10,305 nt of DNA from DATGKD01 sp035294855 (GTDB lineage Bacteria; Actinomycetota; Acidimicrobiia; Acidimicrobiales; UBA8190), in assembly GCA_035294855.1 (NCBI GenBank), contig DATGKD010000124.1, positions 1 to 10,305 of the forward strand, in the 5' to 3' direction. Made by a program: the position numbers and the translations under genes. Below are positions 1-6,102 of the stretch, one piece after another; the stretch's first letter is position 1, and the number at the start of each line of letters is the position of its first letter. A model generated the notes under the pieces. The model was not told the origin of the DNA. It saw nothing but the letters and a program-made list of their open reading frames with translations, and ran no database searches.

Positions 1-19
1 CGGGGCTCTCGTTGCCCCG
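1..19. terminator. Possible terminator hairpin at window edge
   Basis: Six-base perfect arms CGGGGC (1-6) and GCCCCG (14-19) enclose a 7-base loop. There is no T-tract after it. It may be the end of a gene lying outside the window, but the left context is missing, so this is only a structural observation. Confidence 0.25.
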
Positions 20-56
20 ACCGCTAACCTTGGGCTTCGAGCACGGGCGGCCGCCG

Positions 57-72
57 TCCCGCAAGCGCGGGA
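57..72. promoter_or_regulatory. Inverted repeat upstream of the VOC gene
   Basis: The arms TCCCGC and GCGGGA are perfect and separated by AAGC, which would form a tight RNA hairpin. It ends 23 bases before the ATG of the VOC gene and 11 bases before its Shine-Dalgarno sequence. It could be a leader hairpin, a terminator of an upstream gene, or a protein-binding palindrome. The sequence does not discriminate. Confidence 0.3.
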
Positions 73-95
73 TCAGGCACGAAGGGGGAGGAACG

Positions 96-632
96 ATGGC
101 CTTCCATCACGTCGCGGTGGCGACGAACGACCTCGACGCGACGCATCGCTTCTACACCGAGGTCATGGGCTTCACCCTCGTCAAGACGGTGGCCTCTCCC
201 ACCGGAGCCCCTGGCGGGGCGTGGGCCAAGCACCTCTTCTACGACACCGGCGCCGGCGGCCTGATCGCCTTCTGGGACCTGCACGACGAAAGGCTCGGTG
301 ACTTCGATCCCGCCATCTCGACGGGCCTCGGACTCCCCGAGTGGGTGAACCACATCGCGTTCGACGCGCCGAGCCTCGAGGACCTCGAACGACGCTGCCG
401 GAGGTGGCAGGAGCACGGCATCACCGTCATCGAGCTCGACCACGGCTGGTGCCGGTCGATCTACGCCACCGACCCGAACGGGATCCTGGTCGAGTTCTGT
501 TGCACCACCGCCGACTTCACCGCCGAGGACCGGACCGAGGCCGAAGCGCTGTTGCAGAGCGCGCAGCCCGCGCTCGAATCGCTCCCCGAGCCGGTGTTCC
601 ACGACGCCGTGGGAGCCGACGCCGTTCGCTGA
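96..632 (+). CDS. VOC family (glyoxalase/bleomycin resistance/dioxygenase fold) protein
   Basis: A 178-residue cytosolic protein of the vicinal oxygen chelate superfamily. It opens with the family's typical first strand (MAFHHVAVATNDLDATHRFY) and has a second half-module beginning WVNHIAF near residue 83. Residues H5, H86 and E133 (in DPNGILVEF) sit where the metal-binding His/His/Glu set usually lies, so a divalent-metal enzyme is likely. Members include glyoxalases, extradiol dioxygenases, epimerases and antibiotic-resistance proteins, and the substrate cannot be read here. The start at the ATG is favoured because GGGGGAGG (84-91) lies 4 bases upstream. The frame stays open further upstream to a TTG at position 12, but without a ribosome site. 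The last 40 residues after the metal Glu are Ala/Glu-rich. The gene converges on the threonine ammonia-lyase gene. Confidence 0.85.
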   Translation: MAFHHVAVATNDLDATHRFYTEVMGFTLVKTVASPTGAPGGAWAKHLFYDTGAGGLIAFWDLHDERLGDFDPAISTGLGLPEWVNHIAFDAPSLEDLERRCRRWQEHGITVIELDHGWCRSIYATDPNGILVEFCCTTADFTAEDRTEAEALLQSAQPALESLPEPVFHDAVGADAVR

Positions 633-656
633 CGGGGCTCGGCGCCCGGCGCGCTC

Positions 657-674
657 GCCCCGGAGATCCGGGGC
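657..674. terminator. Hairpin between convergent genes
   Basis: GCCCCGG (657-663) and CCGGGGC (668-674) form a perfect 7-bp GC stem around an AGAT loop. It lies in the 42-base gap between the VOC stop codon and the convergent ilvA stop codon, directly abutting the latter. No T-tract follows on either strand, which is common in high-GC actinobacteria. A bidirectional terminator is the simplest reading. Confidence 0.55.
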
Positions 675-1967
675 TCACACCAGCAGCCGGAATTGCGGAC
701 TGTCAGGGGGCAGCTGCTGGACGTCGAGTCCGGATCGGGCGATCCGCTCCAGCAACGGCGGCAGGTCGTGGCGATCGGCGAGCTCGACGCCCACGAGGGC
801 CGGGCCGTACTCCCGGTCGTTCTTCTTCATGTACTCGAACAGGACGATGTCGTCGCTCGGCCCGAGGCAATCGTCGAGGAAGTTGCGCAGCGCTCCCGGA
901 CGTTGCGGAAAGGCCACGATGAAATAGTGCTTGAGGCCTTGGTGGACGAGGCTGCGCTCGATGATCTCGTCGTAGCGCGCCACGTCGTTGTTGCCACCGG
1001 AGAGGATGCAGACGACCGTCCGGCCCGCCACGGCGTCCTCCAGTTGATCGAGCGCCGAGGTGGCGAGGGCGCCGGCGGGCTCGGCCACGATGCCGTCGAT
1101 CTGATACAGGTCGAGCTGCTCGGTGCACACCCGGCCCTCGTCGACCACGACCCAGCGCCGCACCCGGTCGCGCACGATTGCCAGCGTGAGCTCGCCGGCG
1201 GTGCGCACCACCGCGCCGTCGACGAAATCGTCGTCGATGTCGATGGTGACGAGGTGCCCCGCCTCGACGGCCCGCAACATGGCGGGGGCCCCGGCGGGCT
1301 GCACGCCCACCACCTCGGTGGCGGCCCCGAGGCCGCCCAGGGCGACGCAGATCCCCGAGGCGAGGCCGCCCCCGCCGACCGGCACGCTCATCACGTCCGG
1401 CGCCCGTCCCAGCTGGTCGACGACCTCGAGTGCGATCGTGCCCTGGCCGGCCACGGTGGCCGGGTGGTCGAACGAAGGGACCACGGTGGCGCCGGTGTCC
1501 GCCGCGAACGCCGCGGCGGCGGCGTTGGCGTCGTCGAAGCTGTCGCCCGCAAAGCGGATCTCCACCAGGTCGCCCGCCAGCGCCTGGATGCGGGCGACCT
1601 TCTGGCGTGGGGTCCGGCGGGGCAGGAAGACGGTGCCTCGGACGCCGAGGTGCCGGCAGCTCCACGCCACTCCCTGGCCGTGGTTGCCGGCGCTCGCGCA
1701 CACCACGCCGGCGGGGAGCACGTCGTGCGGGAGCGCAGCGATGAAATTGAACGCGCCGCGGATCTTGTAGGACCGCACCACCTGGAGGTCCTCGCGCTTC
1801 AGGTACACGGTGGCGCCGTAGCGGTCGGACAGGCGCTCGCTGTGCTGCAGCGGGGTGACGACACCGAGCGGCGCGAGACGCTCGGCGGCGCGGCGGACGT
1901 CGTCGATGCCGACGATCTCACGCCACGGGGCGGACAACCGCGTGCCGCCCTCGGCGCCCGCGCTCAT
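675..1967 (-). CDS. ilvA: Threonine ammonia-lyase (threonine dehydratase), short form with ACT-like domain
   Basis: A PLP enzyme of 430 residues that deaminates L-threonine to 2-oxobutanoate, the first committed step of isoleucine synthesis. The catalytic domain covers about residues 20-340. It has the PLP lysine K68 in SYKIRGAFNF, the SAGNHGQGVA motif (92-101), the phosphate-binding loop PVGGGGLASG (196-205) and SGGNND (323-328). About residues 345-430 form one ACT-like regulatory segment starting KHYFIVAFPQRPGAL. That matches the roughly 410-residue short biosynthetic form rather than the 500-residue form with two such segments or the bare catabolic form. Isoleucine feedback is therefore expected from family knowledge. 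The ATG overlaps the preceding stop codon as ATGA (1964-1967), and no strong Shine-Dalgarno is seen, so coupling to the upstream gene is likely. Confidence 0.95.
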   Translation of the reverse strand: MSAGAEGGTRLSAPWREIVGIDDVRRAAERLAPLGVVTPLQHSERLSDRYGATVYLKREDLQVVRSYKIRGAFNFIAALPHDVLPAGVVCASAGNHGQGVAWSCRHLGVRGTVFLPRRTPRQKVARIQALAGDLVEIRFAGDSFDDANAAAAAFAADTGATVVPSFDHPATVAGQGTIALEVVDQLGRAPDVMSVPVGGGGLASGICVALGGLGAATEVVGVQPAGAPAMLRAVEAGHLVTIDIDDDFVDGAVVRTAGELTLAIVRDRVRRWVVVDEGRVCTEQLDLYQIDGIVAEPAGALATSALDQLEDAVAGRTVVCILSGGNNDVARYDEIIERSLVHQGLKHYFIVAFPQRPGALRNFLDDCLGPSDDIVLFEYMKKNDREYGPALVGVELADRHDLPPLLERIARSGLDVQQLPPDSPQFRLLV

Positions 1968-2854
1968 CGGGCGCGTAACCCCACGCGTGCCGCGACCTCG
2001 CTCATTTCGTCCTTGGCCGCGGCGAGGTCGGCCTGCACGCACGTGACCACCATCCGGTTCACCCCGAGGGTGGCGAGCTTGTCGAGCGTCTCGGGCGTGG
2101 CCGAGGTGGACAGGGCGCTGACGGTGAGCTCGAGCGTGTCGGGATCGCGGCCCGCCTTGTCGACCTCCTGGCGCAAGGTGGCGAGCGCGCCTTCGAGCTC
2201 GTCGCCCCACAACCCGAGCGGCTGCCAGCCGTCGCCGCGGCGGGCGGCACGGCGGATCGACGGCAGGGTGTGGCCGCCGATGTGGATGGGGATGGTGCGC
2301 CCCCCGTACGGCTTGGGGTGGCTGTGGGCGCGGTCGAACGAAAAGAACTCGCCGTGGAACGACGACCCCTCCGGTTCGGTGTCGGCCCACAGGGCGCGCA
2401 TGGCGTCGATCGACTCGTCGGCGCGCCGGCCGCGGCTGGCGAAGTCGGTCCCGCACGCCTCGAGCTCCTCGCGCAGCCACCCCACCCCCACGCACAGCCG
2501 CACGCGCCCTTTGCTCAGGCGGTCCACGGTGGCGAGGCGCTTGGCGAGCACGACCGGATGGTGGGCCGGCAGGACGAGCACGCCGGTGGCGAGCCCGAGC
2601 TCGGTCGTCACCCCGGCCAGGAACGCCAGCAGGTCGACGGGGTCGGGGATGGCCGTGTCATCGGGAAGGGGCATCCGGCCCGACGACGCGTACGGGTACC
2701 GGCTGGCGTAGCCGCCGATGACGAGAGGGTGCTCCACGACGACGATCGACTCGAAGCCGAGAGCCTCGATGTGGCGGCCGAACGCGGCCATCCACTCCGG
2801 GTCGGCGCACACCCCGCTGCGCACCGGTGGCAGCGCGGCGTAGGCGAGCGTCAC
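1964..2854 (-). CDS. Probable F420-dependent LLM-class oxidoreductase
   Basis: A 296-residue luciferase-like (TIM barrel) protein resembling the actinobacterial branch that uses deazaflavin F420. Supporting stretches are GFESIVVVEH (33-42), a TELGLATGVLVLPAHHPV run (84-101), the RLSKGRVRLCVGVGWLREE segment (112-130) and IPIHIGGHTLPSIRRAARRGDGW (split around 188-210). The last is the usual second half of the cofactor site. Length is normal for the family. Substrate is unknown; relatives oxidise alcohols or sugars or reduce activated double bonds. The GTG start at 2854 is chosen because GAGAGGGG lies 6 bases upstream (2861-2868) and because it overlaps the upstream stop codon as GTGA (2851-2854). 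Cofactor assignment (F420 rather than FMN) is inferred from family resemblance and host lineage. Confidence 0.85.
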   Translation of the reverse strand: MTLAYAALPPVRSGVCADPEWMAAFGRHIEALGFESIVVVEHPLVIGGYASRYPYASSGRMPLPDDTAIPDPVDLLAFLAGVTTELGLATGVLVLPAHHPVVLAKRLATVDRLSKGRVRLCVGVGWLREELEACGTDFASRGRRADESIDAMRALWADTEPEGSSFHGEFFSFDRAHSHPKPYGGRTIPIHIGGHTLPSIRRAARRGDGWQPLGLWGDELEGALATLRQEVDKAGRDPDTLELTVSALSTSATPETLDKLATLGVNRMVVTCVQADLAAAKDEMSEVAARVGLRAR

Positions 2855-3357
2855 GACCGGCCCCTCTCGCCCACCGGACGATCGTCGCGCCAATCGAGCC
2901 GCAGCTCGCGCTGTGCGAAGCGCCATTCCCCCTCTTCGCGGACGTAGAGGTCGTGGTAGCGGACGGCGATCACGTACAAGCGGGGCACGCCGTCGTGCTC
3001 GTAGAGGTGGTGGGCGAGGCACGTGGTCTCGCCATGGGCGCGGTCCGCCGTGTCGAACGTGACGACCTGTCCACCGACGACGTGGGTGGTCGCCTGGTAG
3101 GGGCGCAGCCCCTCGTCGAGAGCGGTCTCGATCTCCGCTTTGCCCTGCCGCACCGTGGGCGGGGTGTCCGGCCGGCGCGAGAAGTGCGCCACGAGGCGGC
3201 CGTCGGTCGCGAACAGGCCGGTGACACCGGCGACGTCCCGACCGTCCACGCCCGACGCGTATGCGTCGACGAGCGCGCGCAGCGCGAGGCGATCGGCGAG
3301 GCGATCGTTGCGGTTCAGTGTCCCGGGCTCTGGCAAAGGATTCTCACGAACCTGCAC
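2851..3357 (-). CDS. NTF2/SnoaL-like fold protein, possible small cyclase, isomerase or dehydratase-like enzyme
   Basis: A 168-residue protein that reads as the cone-shaped alpha+beta NTF2-like fold. It has an N-terminal helix (RLALRALVDAYASGVDGRDV, about 23-42), then LFATDGRLVAHF (48-59), a GKAEIETAL helix and alternating strands, ending with a WRFAQRELRLDWR strand (145-157). LFxxDG after a Y-x5-D-x-R-D helix is the hallmark of the SnoaL_4 type. Such proteins act as polyketide cyclases, steroid isomerases or dehydratases, or are ring-hydroxylating dioxygenase small-subunit relatives. No function can be assigned here. It is the first gene of a coupled set with the LLM oxidoreductase and ilvA. 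The start is uncertain: the GTG at 3357 has GGAG only 1 base away, and the conserved fold begins near residue 20, so a downstream TTG or CTG is possible. Confidence 0.75.
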   Translation of the reverse strand: MQVRENPLPEPGTLNRNDRLADRLALRALVDAYASGVDGRDVAGVTGLFATDGRLVAHFSRRPDTPPTVRQGKAEIETALDEGLRPYQATTHVVGGQVVTFDTADRAHGETTCLAHHLYEHDGVPRLYVIAVRYHDLYVREEGEWRFAQRELRLDWRDDRPVGERGRS

Positions 3358-3362
3358 ACTCC

Positions 3363-3379
3363 GTGGTCGTTTTGACCAC
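3363..3379. promoter_or_regulatory. Inverted repeat next to the NTF2-like gene start, possible operator
   Basis: GTGGTC (3363-3368) and GACCAC (3374-3379) flank GTTTT, ending 5 bases from the start codon of the minus-strand operon. The TGGTC...GACCA half-sites loosely recall operators of GntR-family repressors, but the spacer is longer than usual and no regulator gene is adjacent. It could also form an RNA hairpin close to the ribosome site. Confidence 0.3.
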
Positions 3380-3411
3380 CGGTAGGGGTCATTCTGGCGG
3401 ATCCTTCAGCG

Positions 3412-3429
3412 CGGCGCGTTGACGCGCCG
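3412..3429. promoter_or_regulatory. Perfect 7-bp inverted repeat before the small repeat-bearing gene
   Basis: CGGCGCG (3412-3418) and CGCGCCG (3423-3429) enclose TTGA. The repeat lies 11 bases upstream of the Shine-Dalgarno of the small gene at 3454. In RNA it would be a stable hairpin with a tetraloop; as DNA it could be an operator. No matching promoter hexamers were convincing in the 96-base divergent region. Confidence 0.35.
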
Positions 3430-3453
3430 ATGGTCGATCGGGAGGGGGTCGGC

Positions 3454-3672
3454 ATGACACTGGCGGAGCGATGTGACGAGATCGTGCGCCTGATCGACGC
3501 CACGTTGGCCGAAATCACCGTGTCCGATCGCCCCGTGTCCGATCGCCCCGTGTCCGATCGGCCCGTGTCCGGTCCCACGGTCTCCAAGGATTGCGTGCCC
3601 GGGGCTCGAGCCGTGACGGCTTCCGATTCGCGCCGGCTCCGGGCCGCACAGCCGATCGATCCCGCGGCATAA
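3454..3672 (+). CDS. Unrecognised small protein with VSDRP pentapeptide repeats
   Basis: A 72-residue protein that I do not recognise. The ATG at 3454 is preceded by GGAGGGGG (3441-3448) at a 5-base spacing, one of the best ribosome sites in the window; an ATG 24 bases upstream lacks one. Residues 1-21 (MTLAERCDEIVRLIDATLAEI) would form an amphipathic helix. Then come three copies of VSDRP plus a degenerate VSGPT and a final VSKD, and a tail rich in Arg, Ala, Asp and Pro with a second Cys (C47). No signal peptide or membrane segment is seen. The gene runs the same way as the response regulator 117 bases downstream, so the two may share a transcript. It could be spurious, but the strong ribosome site and helix-like N-terminus argue for a real product. 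Confidence 0.5.
   Translation: MTLAERCDEIVRLIDATLAEITVSDRPVSDRPVSDRPVSGPTVSKDCVPGARAVTASDSRRLRAAQPIDPAA
3520..3579 (+). repeat. 15-bp tandem repeat, about four units
   Basis: Two identical units GTGTCCGATCGCCCC (3520-3534, 3535-3549) are followed by a third with one change (3550-3564, GTGTCCGATCGGCCC). A fourth is degenerate (3565-3579). The period is a multiple of three, so copy-number change would keep the reading frame and only lengthen or shorten the VSDRP run in the encoded protein. Confidence 0.9.
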
Positions 3673-3674
3673 GC

Positions 3675-3695
3675 GCCCGAGCCGTTCCTTCGGGC
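3675..3695. terminator. Weak hairpin after the small gene
   Basis: GCCCGA (3675-3680) pairs with TCGGGC (3690-3695) around a 9-base loop, three bases after the stop codon of the small gene. There is no T-tract. It could end or attenuate that transcript before the response regulator gene. Confidence 0.3.
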
Positions 3696-3738
3696 TCCCG
3701 GGTCCCCCCGCACCGGCCTCCCAGTCCATTAGGGAATC

Positions 3739-3756
3739 TCACAGAAAACCCACAGG
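3739..3756 (+). promoter_or_regulatory. PhoP-box-like direct repeat upstream of the response regulator gene
   Basis: TCACAGA (3739-3745) and CCACAGG (3750-3756) form a direct repeat separated by AAAC, with CACAG spaced exactly 11 bases apart. The Mycobacterium tuberculosis PhoP box, as I recall it, is TCACAGC-N4-TCACAGC; this site matches 6 of 7 and 5 of 7 positions. It lies 33 bases before the GTG of a PhoP-like regulator, which suggests autoregulation. Binding is inferred, not shown. Confidence 0.5.
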
Positions 3757-3789
3757 CTGGGCGGGCAGGCTGGTAGACGGAGGTTCCTT

Positions 3790-4485
3790 GTGAACGACGC
3801 CAGCCGCATCCTCGTCGTCGACGACGAGCCGAGCATCACCGACCTGCTGACCATGGCCCTGCGCTACGAGGGCATGGAGGTCCACGTCGCGCACCGTGGG
3901 CGCGACGCGCTCGACGCCATGGTCGACTTCCGCCCACACCTCGTCGTGCTGGACGTCATGCTGCCCGACCTGAGCGGCTTCGAAGTGCTCGAGCGGATGG
4001 GCCGCGACCGCATCGGCGGGCGCCTGCCCGTGCTGTTCCTCACGGCGCGCGACACCCTCGACGACAAGCTGCGGGGATTCACCCTCGGCGGCGACGACTA
4101 CATGACGAAGCCCTTCAGCGTGGAGGAGCTCATCGTCCGGGTGCGCGCCATCCTCCGCCGCGTCCACGGCAACGGCAAGGCCAGTCGTCTCGCGGTCGCC
4201 GACCTCGAGCTCGACGAGGAGAGCCACGAGGTGCGACGCGGGTCGGTCTCCATCGACCTCACGCCGACCGAGTTCAAGCTCCTGCACTACCTGCTGCTCA
4301 ATACCGGTCGGGTGGTGTCGAAGTCGCAGATCCTCGATCGGGTGTGGAATTACGACTTCGACGGCAACGCCAACGTGGTCGAGATCTACATCAGCTACCT
4401 CCGGAAGAAGATCGACTCCCTCGGGCCGCGCCTCATCCACACGATCCGGGGCGTGGGGTACTGCCTGCGGCCCTCGGGCGAGTAG
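3790..4485 (+). CDS. phoP: PhoP-like OmpR-family response regulator
   Basis: A 231-residue DNA-binding response regulator. The receiver domain (about 5-120) has the acidic pair D11/D12, phospho-acceptor D55 in VVLDVMLP, T85 in LFLTARD and K107 in TKPFS. The winged-helix output domain (about 133-228) has LTPTEFKLLHYLL, the VWNYDFDGNANVVE recognition region and the terminal HTIRGVGYCLR wing. LFLTARDxxxDKLxGxTLGGDDY and YDFxGxxNVVExYxSYLR are close to mycobacterial PhoP as I recall it, so I favour that branch over TcrX or MtrA; regulon and stimulus are unknown. The GTG start has GGAGG (3779-3783) 6 bases upstream. The sensor kinase gene follows after 18 bases, so the two are probably co-transcribed. 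A direct repeat in the leader suggests self-regulation. Confidence 0.9.
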   Translation: MNDASRILVVDDEPSITDLLTMALRYEGMEVHVAHRGRDALDAMVDFRPHLVVLDVMLPDLSGFEVLERMGRDRIGGRLPVLFLTARDTLDDKLRGFTLGGDDYMTKPFSVEELIVRVRAILRRVHGNGKASRLAVADLELDEESHEVRRGSVSIDLTPTEFKLLHYLLLNTGRVVSKSQILDRVWNYDFDGNANVVEIYISYLRKKIDSLGPRLIHTIRGVGYCLRPSGE

Positions 4486-4503
4486 GCGCGGCAGGCGCGC
4501 GCG

Positions 4504-6051
4504 GTGACGCTTCGTCTTCGCCTCCTCATCGTTCTGGTCGGCCTGGTGTCTGCCGGCCTCGTCGTCGCCGATGTGGCGACGTACGCGTCACTGCGTTCCT
4601 ATCTGTACTCCCAGGTGGACACCCAACTTCAAGGCGACGCTGTCTCCATCGGCACACAGTTGTTGCAAGGAGCCGGGCGTCGAGTGGGGCCCGTGCCCCC
4701 TCCGGGGATCTGGGTGCAGGTCCGGGATCAGAGCGGGACACCCATCGGCTCTGCGGTCGCCTATCCGCTGCCGGCGCCCAACCTCCCCCTGCAGTTGCCG
4801 GGCTCGGGCGCGAACGAGTCGAGAGCGGCTCTGTTCGACGCCTCCAGCACGGGAAGCGCCCCCGTCAACTACCGCGTGTTCGCCGAGCCCCTCGTCGTCG
4901 CCGGGCAGCAGCTCGGAACGGTGGTCGTGGCCATCCCGCTGAACGACCTCCACCACACCCTGGGCCGGCTGCTGCTCATCGAGCTCCTTGTGACGATCGC
5001 CGTCCTGGCCGGCGTGGGAGCGCTGGCGTGGTGGATCGTGCGCCAGGGGCTGCGGCCGCTCTACGAGATGACCACGACCGCCGGTGCCATCGCCGGTGGT
5101 GACCTGTCGCGCCGGGTGGAGGAAGTCGACGAGCGCACCGAGGTCGGGCAGCTCGGTCACGCCTTCAACACCATGCTGACCGAGATCGAGCTCGCCTTCG
5201 CAGCCCGAGCCGCGTCGGAGGAGCGCCTGCGCCGGTTCCTCGCCGACGCCTCCCACGAATTGCGCACGCCGCTCACGTCCATCCGGGGCTACGCGGAGAT
5301 CTTCGACCGTGGCGCGCGGGACCGCCCCGAGGACCTCGCCACGTCGATGCGTCACATCCGCGAGGAGGCCAAGCGGATGAGCACGCTGGTCGACGACCTG
5401 CTGCTCCTGGCCCGGCTCGACCAGCGGCGTCCGCTCGCCCGCGACGACGTGGACATCGCCGCGGTGGCGCGCGCCGCCGTCGATGCCGCTCACGCCGCCG
5501 ACCCCGACCGCCCGATCGGCTGCACCGCCGCTGCCACGGTCGCCGTCACCGGAGACGCCGACCGGCTCCGTCAGGTGATGGACAACCTTCTGTCGAACGC
5601 CGTGCAGCACACCGCGCCCGGTACGCCCGTCGACGTGCGGGTGGGCGCGGACGGCCCCTGGGCGCTGGTCGAGGTGAGCGACCGAGGGCCGGGCATCCCC
5701 CCCGAAGAACAAGCCGGGATCTTCGAGCCCTTCCACCGGGCAGACCCGAGCCGCGACCGGGCCACCGGGGGCGTGGGGTTGGGCCTCGCCATCGTGTCCG
5801 CCATCGCACACGCCCACGGCGGCGCGGTCGGCGTCGTGTCGAACGGTTCCCGGGACGCGCCGGGAGCCACCATGCCGACCGGCCCGGACAGCGGGAGCGG
5901 GAGCGGCATCGGGCCCGGGGCGACCTTCTGGGTCCGGATCCCCCTCGTGCCCGGGGCCGTGCCGCAGCCCCCAGAGGACGGCACCTCGCCCGGTGGCGAC
6001 GGCGACGACGCCGTCGTCGGCAGCTCGCACGAACGCAGCGGCGCGACGTGA
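4504..6051 (+). CDS. phoR: PhoR-like sensor histidine kinase
   Basis: A 515-residue membrane sensor kinase, cognate to the adjacent regulator. Transmembrane segments lie at about residues 5-28 and 156-179 and bracket an extracytoplasmic sensor region of about 125 residues with no recognised domain. A HAMP segment (about 180-235) follows. The HisKA motif is RRFLADASHELRTPLTSIRG with phospho-acceptor H251. The ATPase domain has the N box (NLLSNAVQHT, 361-370), G1 (DRGPGIP, 393-399), the EPFHRAD F box (408-414) and G2 (GGVGLGLAI, 422-430). The layout resembles mycobacterial PhoR/TcrY. Between the HGGAVGV strand and the final GATFWV strand lies an extra Gly/Ser-rich stretch (about 449-472), and the C-terminal 35 residues are disordered-looking. 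The GTG start has only a weak purine-rich site upstream. Confidence 0.9.
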   Translation: MTLRLRLLIVLVGLVSAGLVVADVATYASLRSYLYSQVDTQLQGDAVSIGTQLLQGAGRRVGPVPPPGIWVQVRDQSGTPIGSAVAYPLPAPNLPLQLPGSGANESRAALFDASSTGSAPVNYRVFAEPLVVAGQQLGTVVVAIPLNDLHHTLGRLLLIELLVTIAVLAGVGALAWWIVRQGLRPLYEMTTTAGAIAGGDLSRRVEEVDERTEVGQLGHAFNTMLTEIELAFAARAASEERLRRFLADASHELRTPLTSIRGYAEIFDRGARDRPEDLATSMRHIREEAKRMSTLVDDLLLLARLDQRRPLARDDVDIAAVARAAVDAAHAADPDRPIGCTAAATVAVTGDADRLRQVMDNLLSNAVQHTAPGTPVDVRVGADGPWALVEVSDRGPGIPPEEQAGIFEPFHRADPSRDRATGGVGLGLAIVSAIAHAHGGAVGVVSNGSRDAPGATMPTGPDSGSGSGIGPGATFWVRIPLVPGAVPQPPEDGTSPGGDGDDAVVGSSHERSGAT

Positions 6052-6095
6052 GGCGTCGACAGGCGCGCCGCCTTCGGGTGGCGGCCGGTGACGCC
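6052..6095. terminator. Bipartite hairpin between convergent kinase and dnaB genes
   Basis: Outer arms GGCGTC (6052-6057) and GACGCC (6090-6095) enclose an inner stem GCCGCC (6067-6072) / GGCGGC (6080-6085) with a 7-base loop containing TTCG. The structure starts right after the kinase stop codon and ends 7 bases before the dnaB stop codon. It fills almost all of the 51-base convergent gap, so it probably terminates transcripts from both sides. Confidence 0.55.
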
Positions 6096-6102
6096 AGAGC
6101 CG

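Noticed and set aside
12..95. Upstream TTG start for the VOC protein.
   Set aside because: The added residues do not belong to the fold, and the ATG at 96 has a strong ribosome site at the right distance.
1968..2495. N-terminal extension of the ilvA frame upstream of its ATG.
   Set aside because: It is Arg/Pro-rich shadow of the LLM gene; the conserved enzyme begins after the ATG at 1967, which also gives a tidy ATGA overlap.
693..2711. A 672-residue plus-strand open frame antisense to ilvA and the LLM oxidoreductase gene.
   Set aside because: Spans two well-supported minus-strand genes and reads as low-complexity GC-driven sequence.
3520..3579. The tandem repeat as a CRISPR array.
   Set aside because: Units are contiguous with no spacers and lie within a coding frame.
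4588..6030. A 480-residue minus-strand open frame across the sensor kinase gene.
   Set aside because: Shadow of the kinase reading frame; composition is biased and there is no family resemblance.
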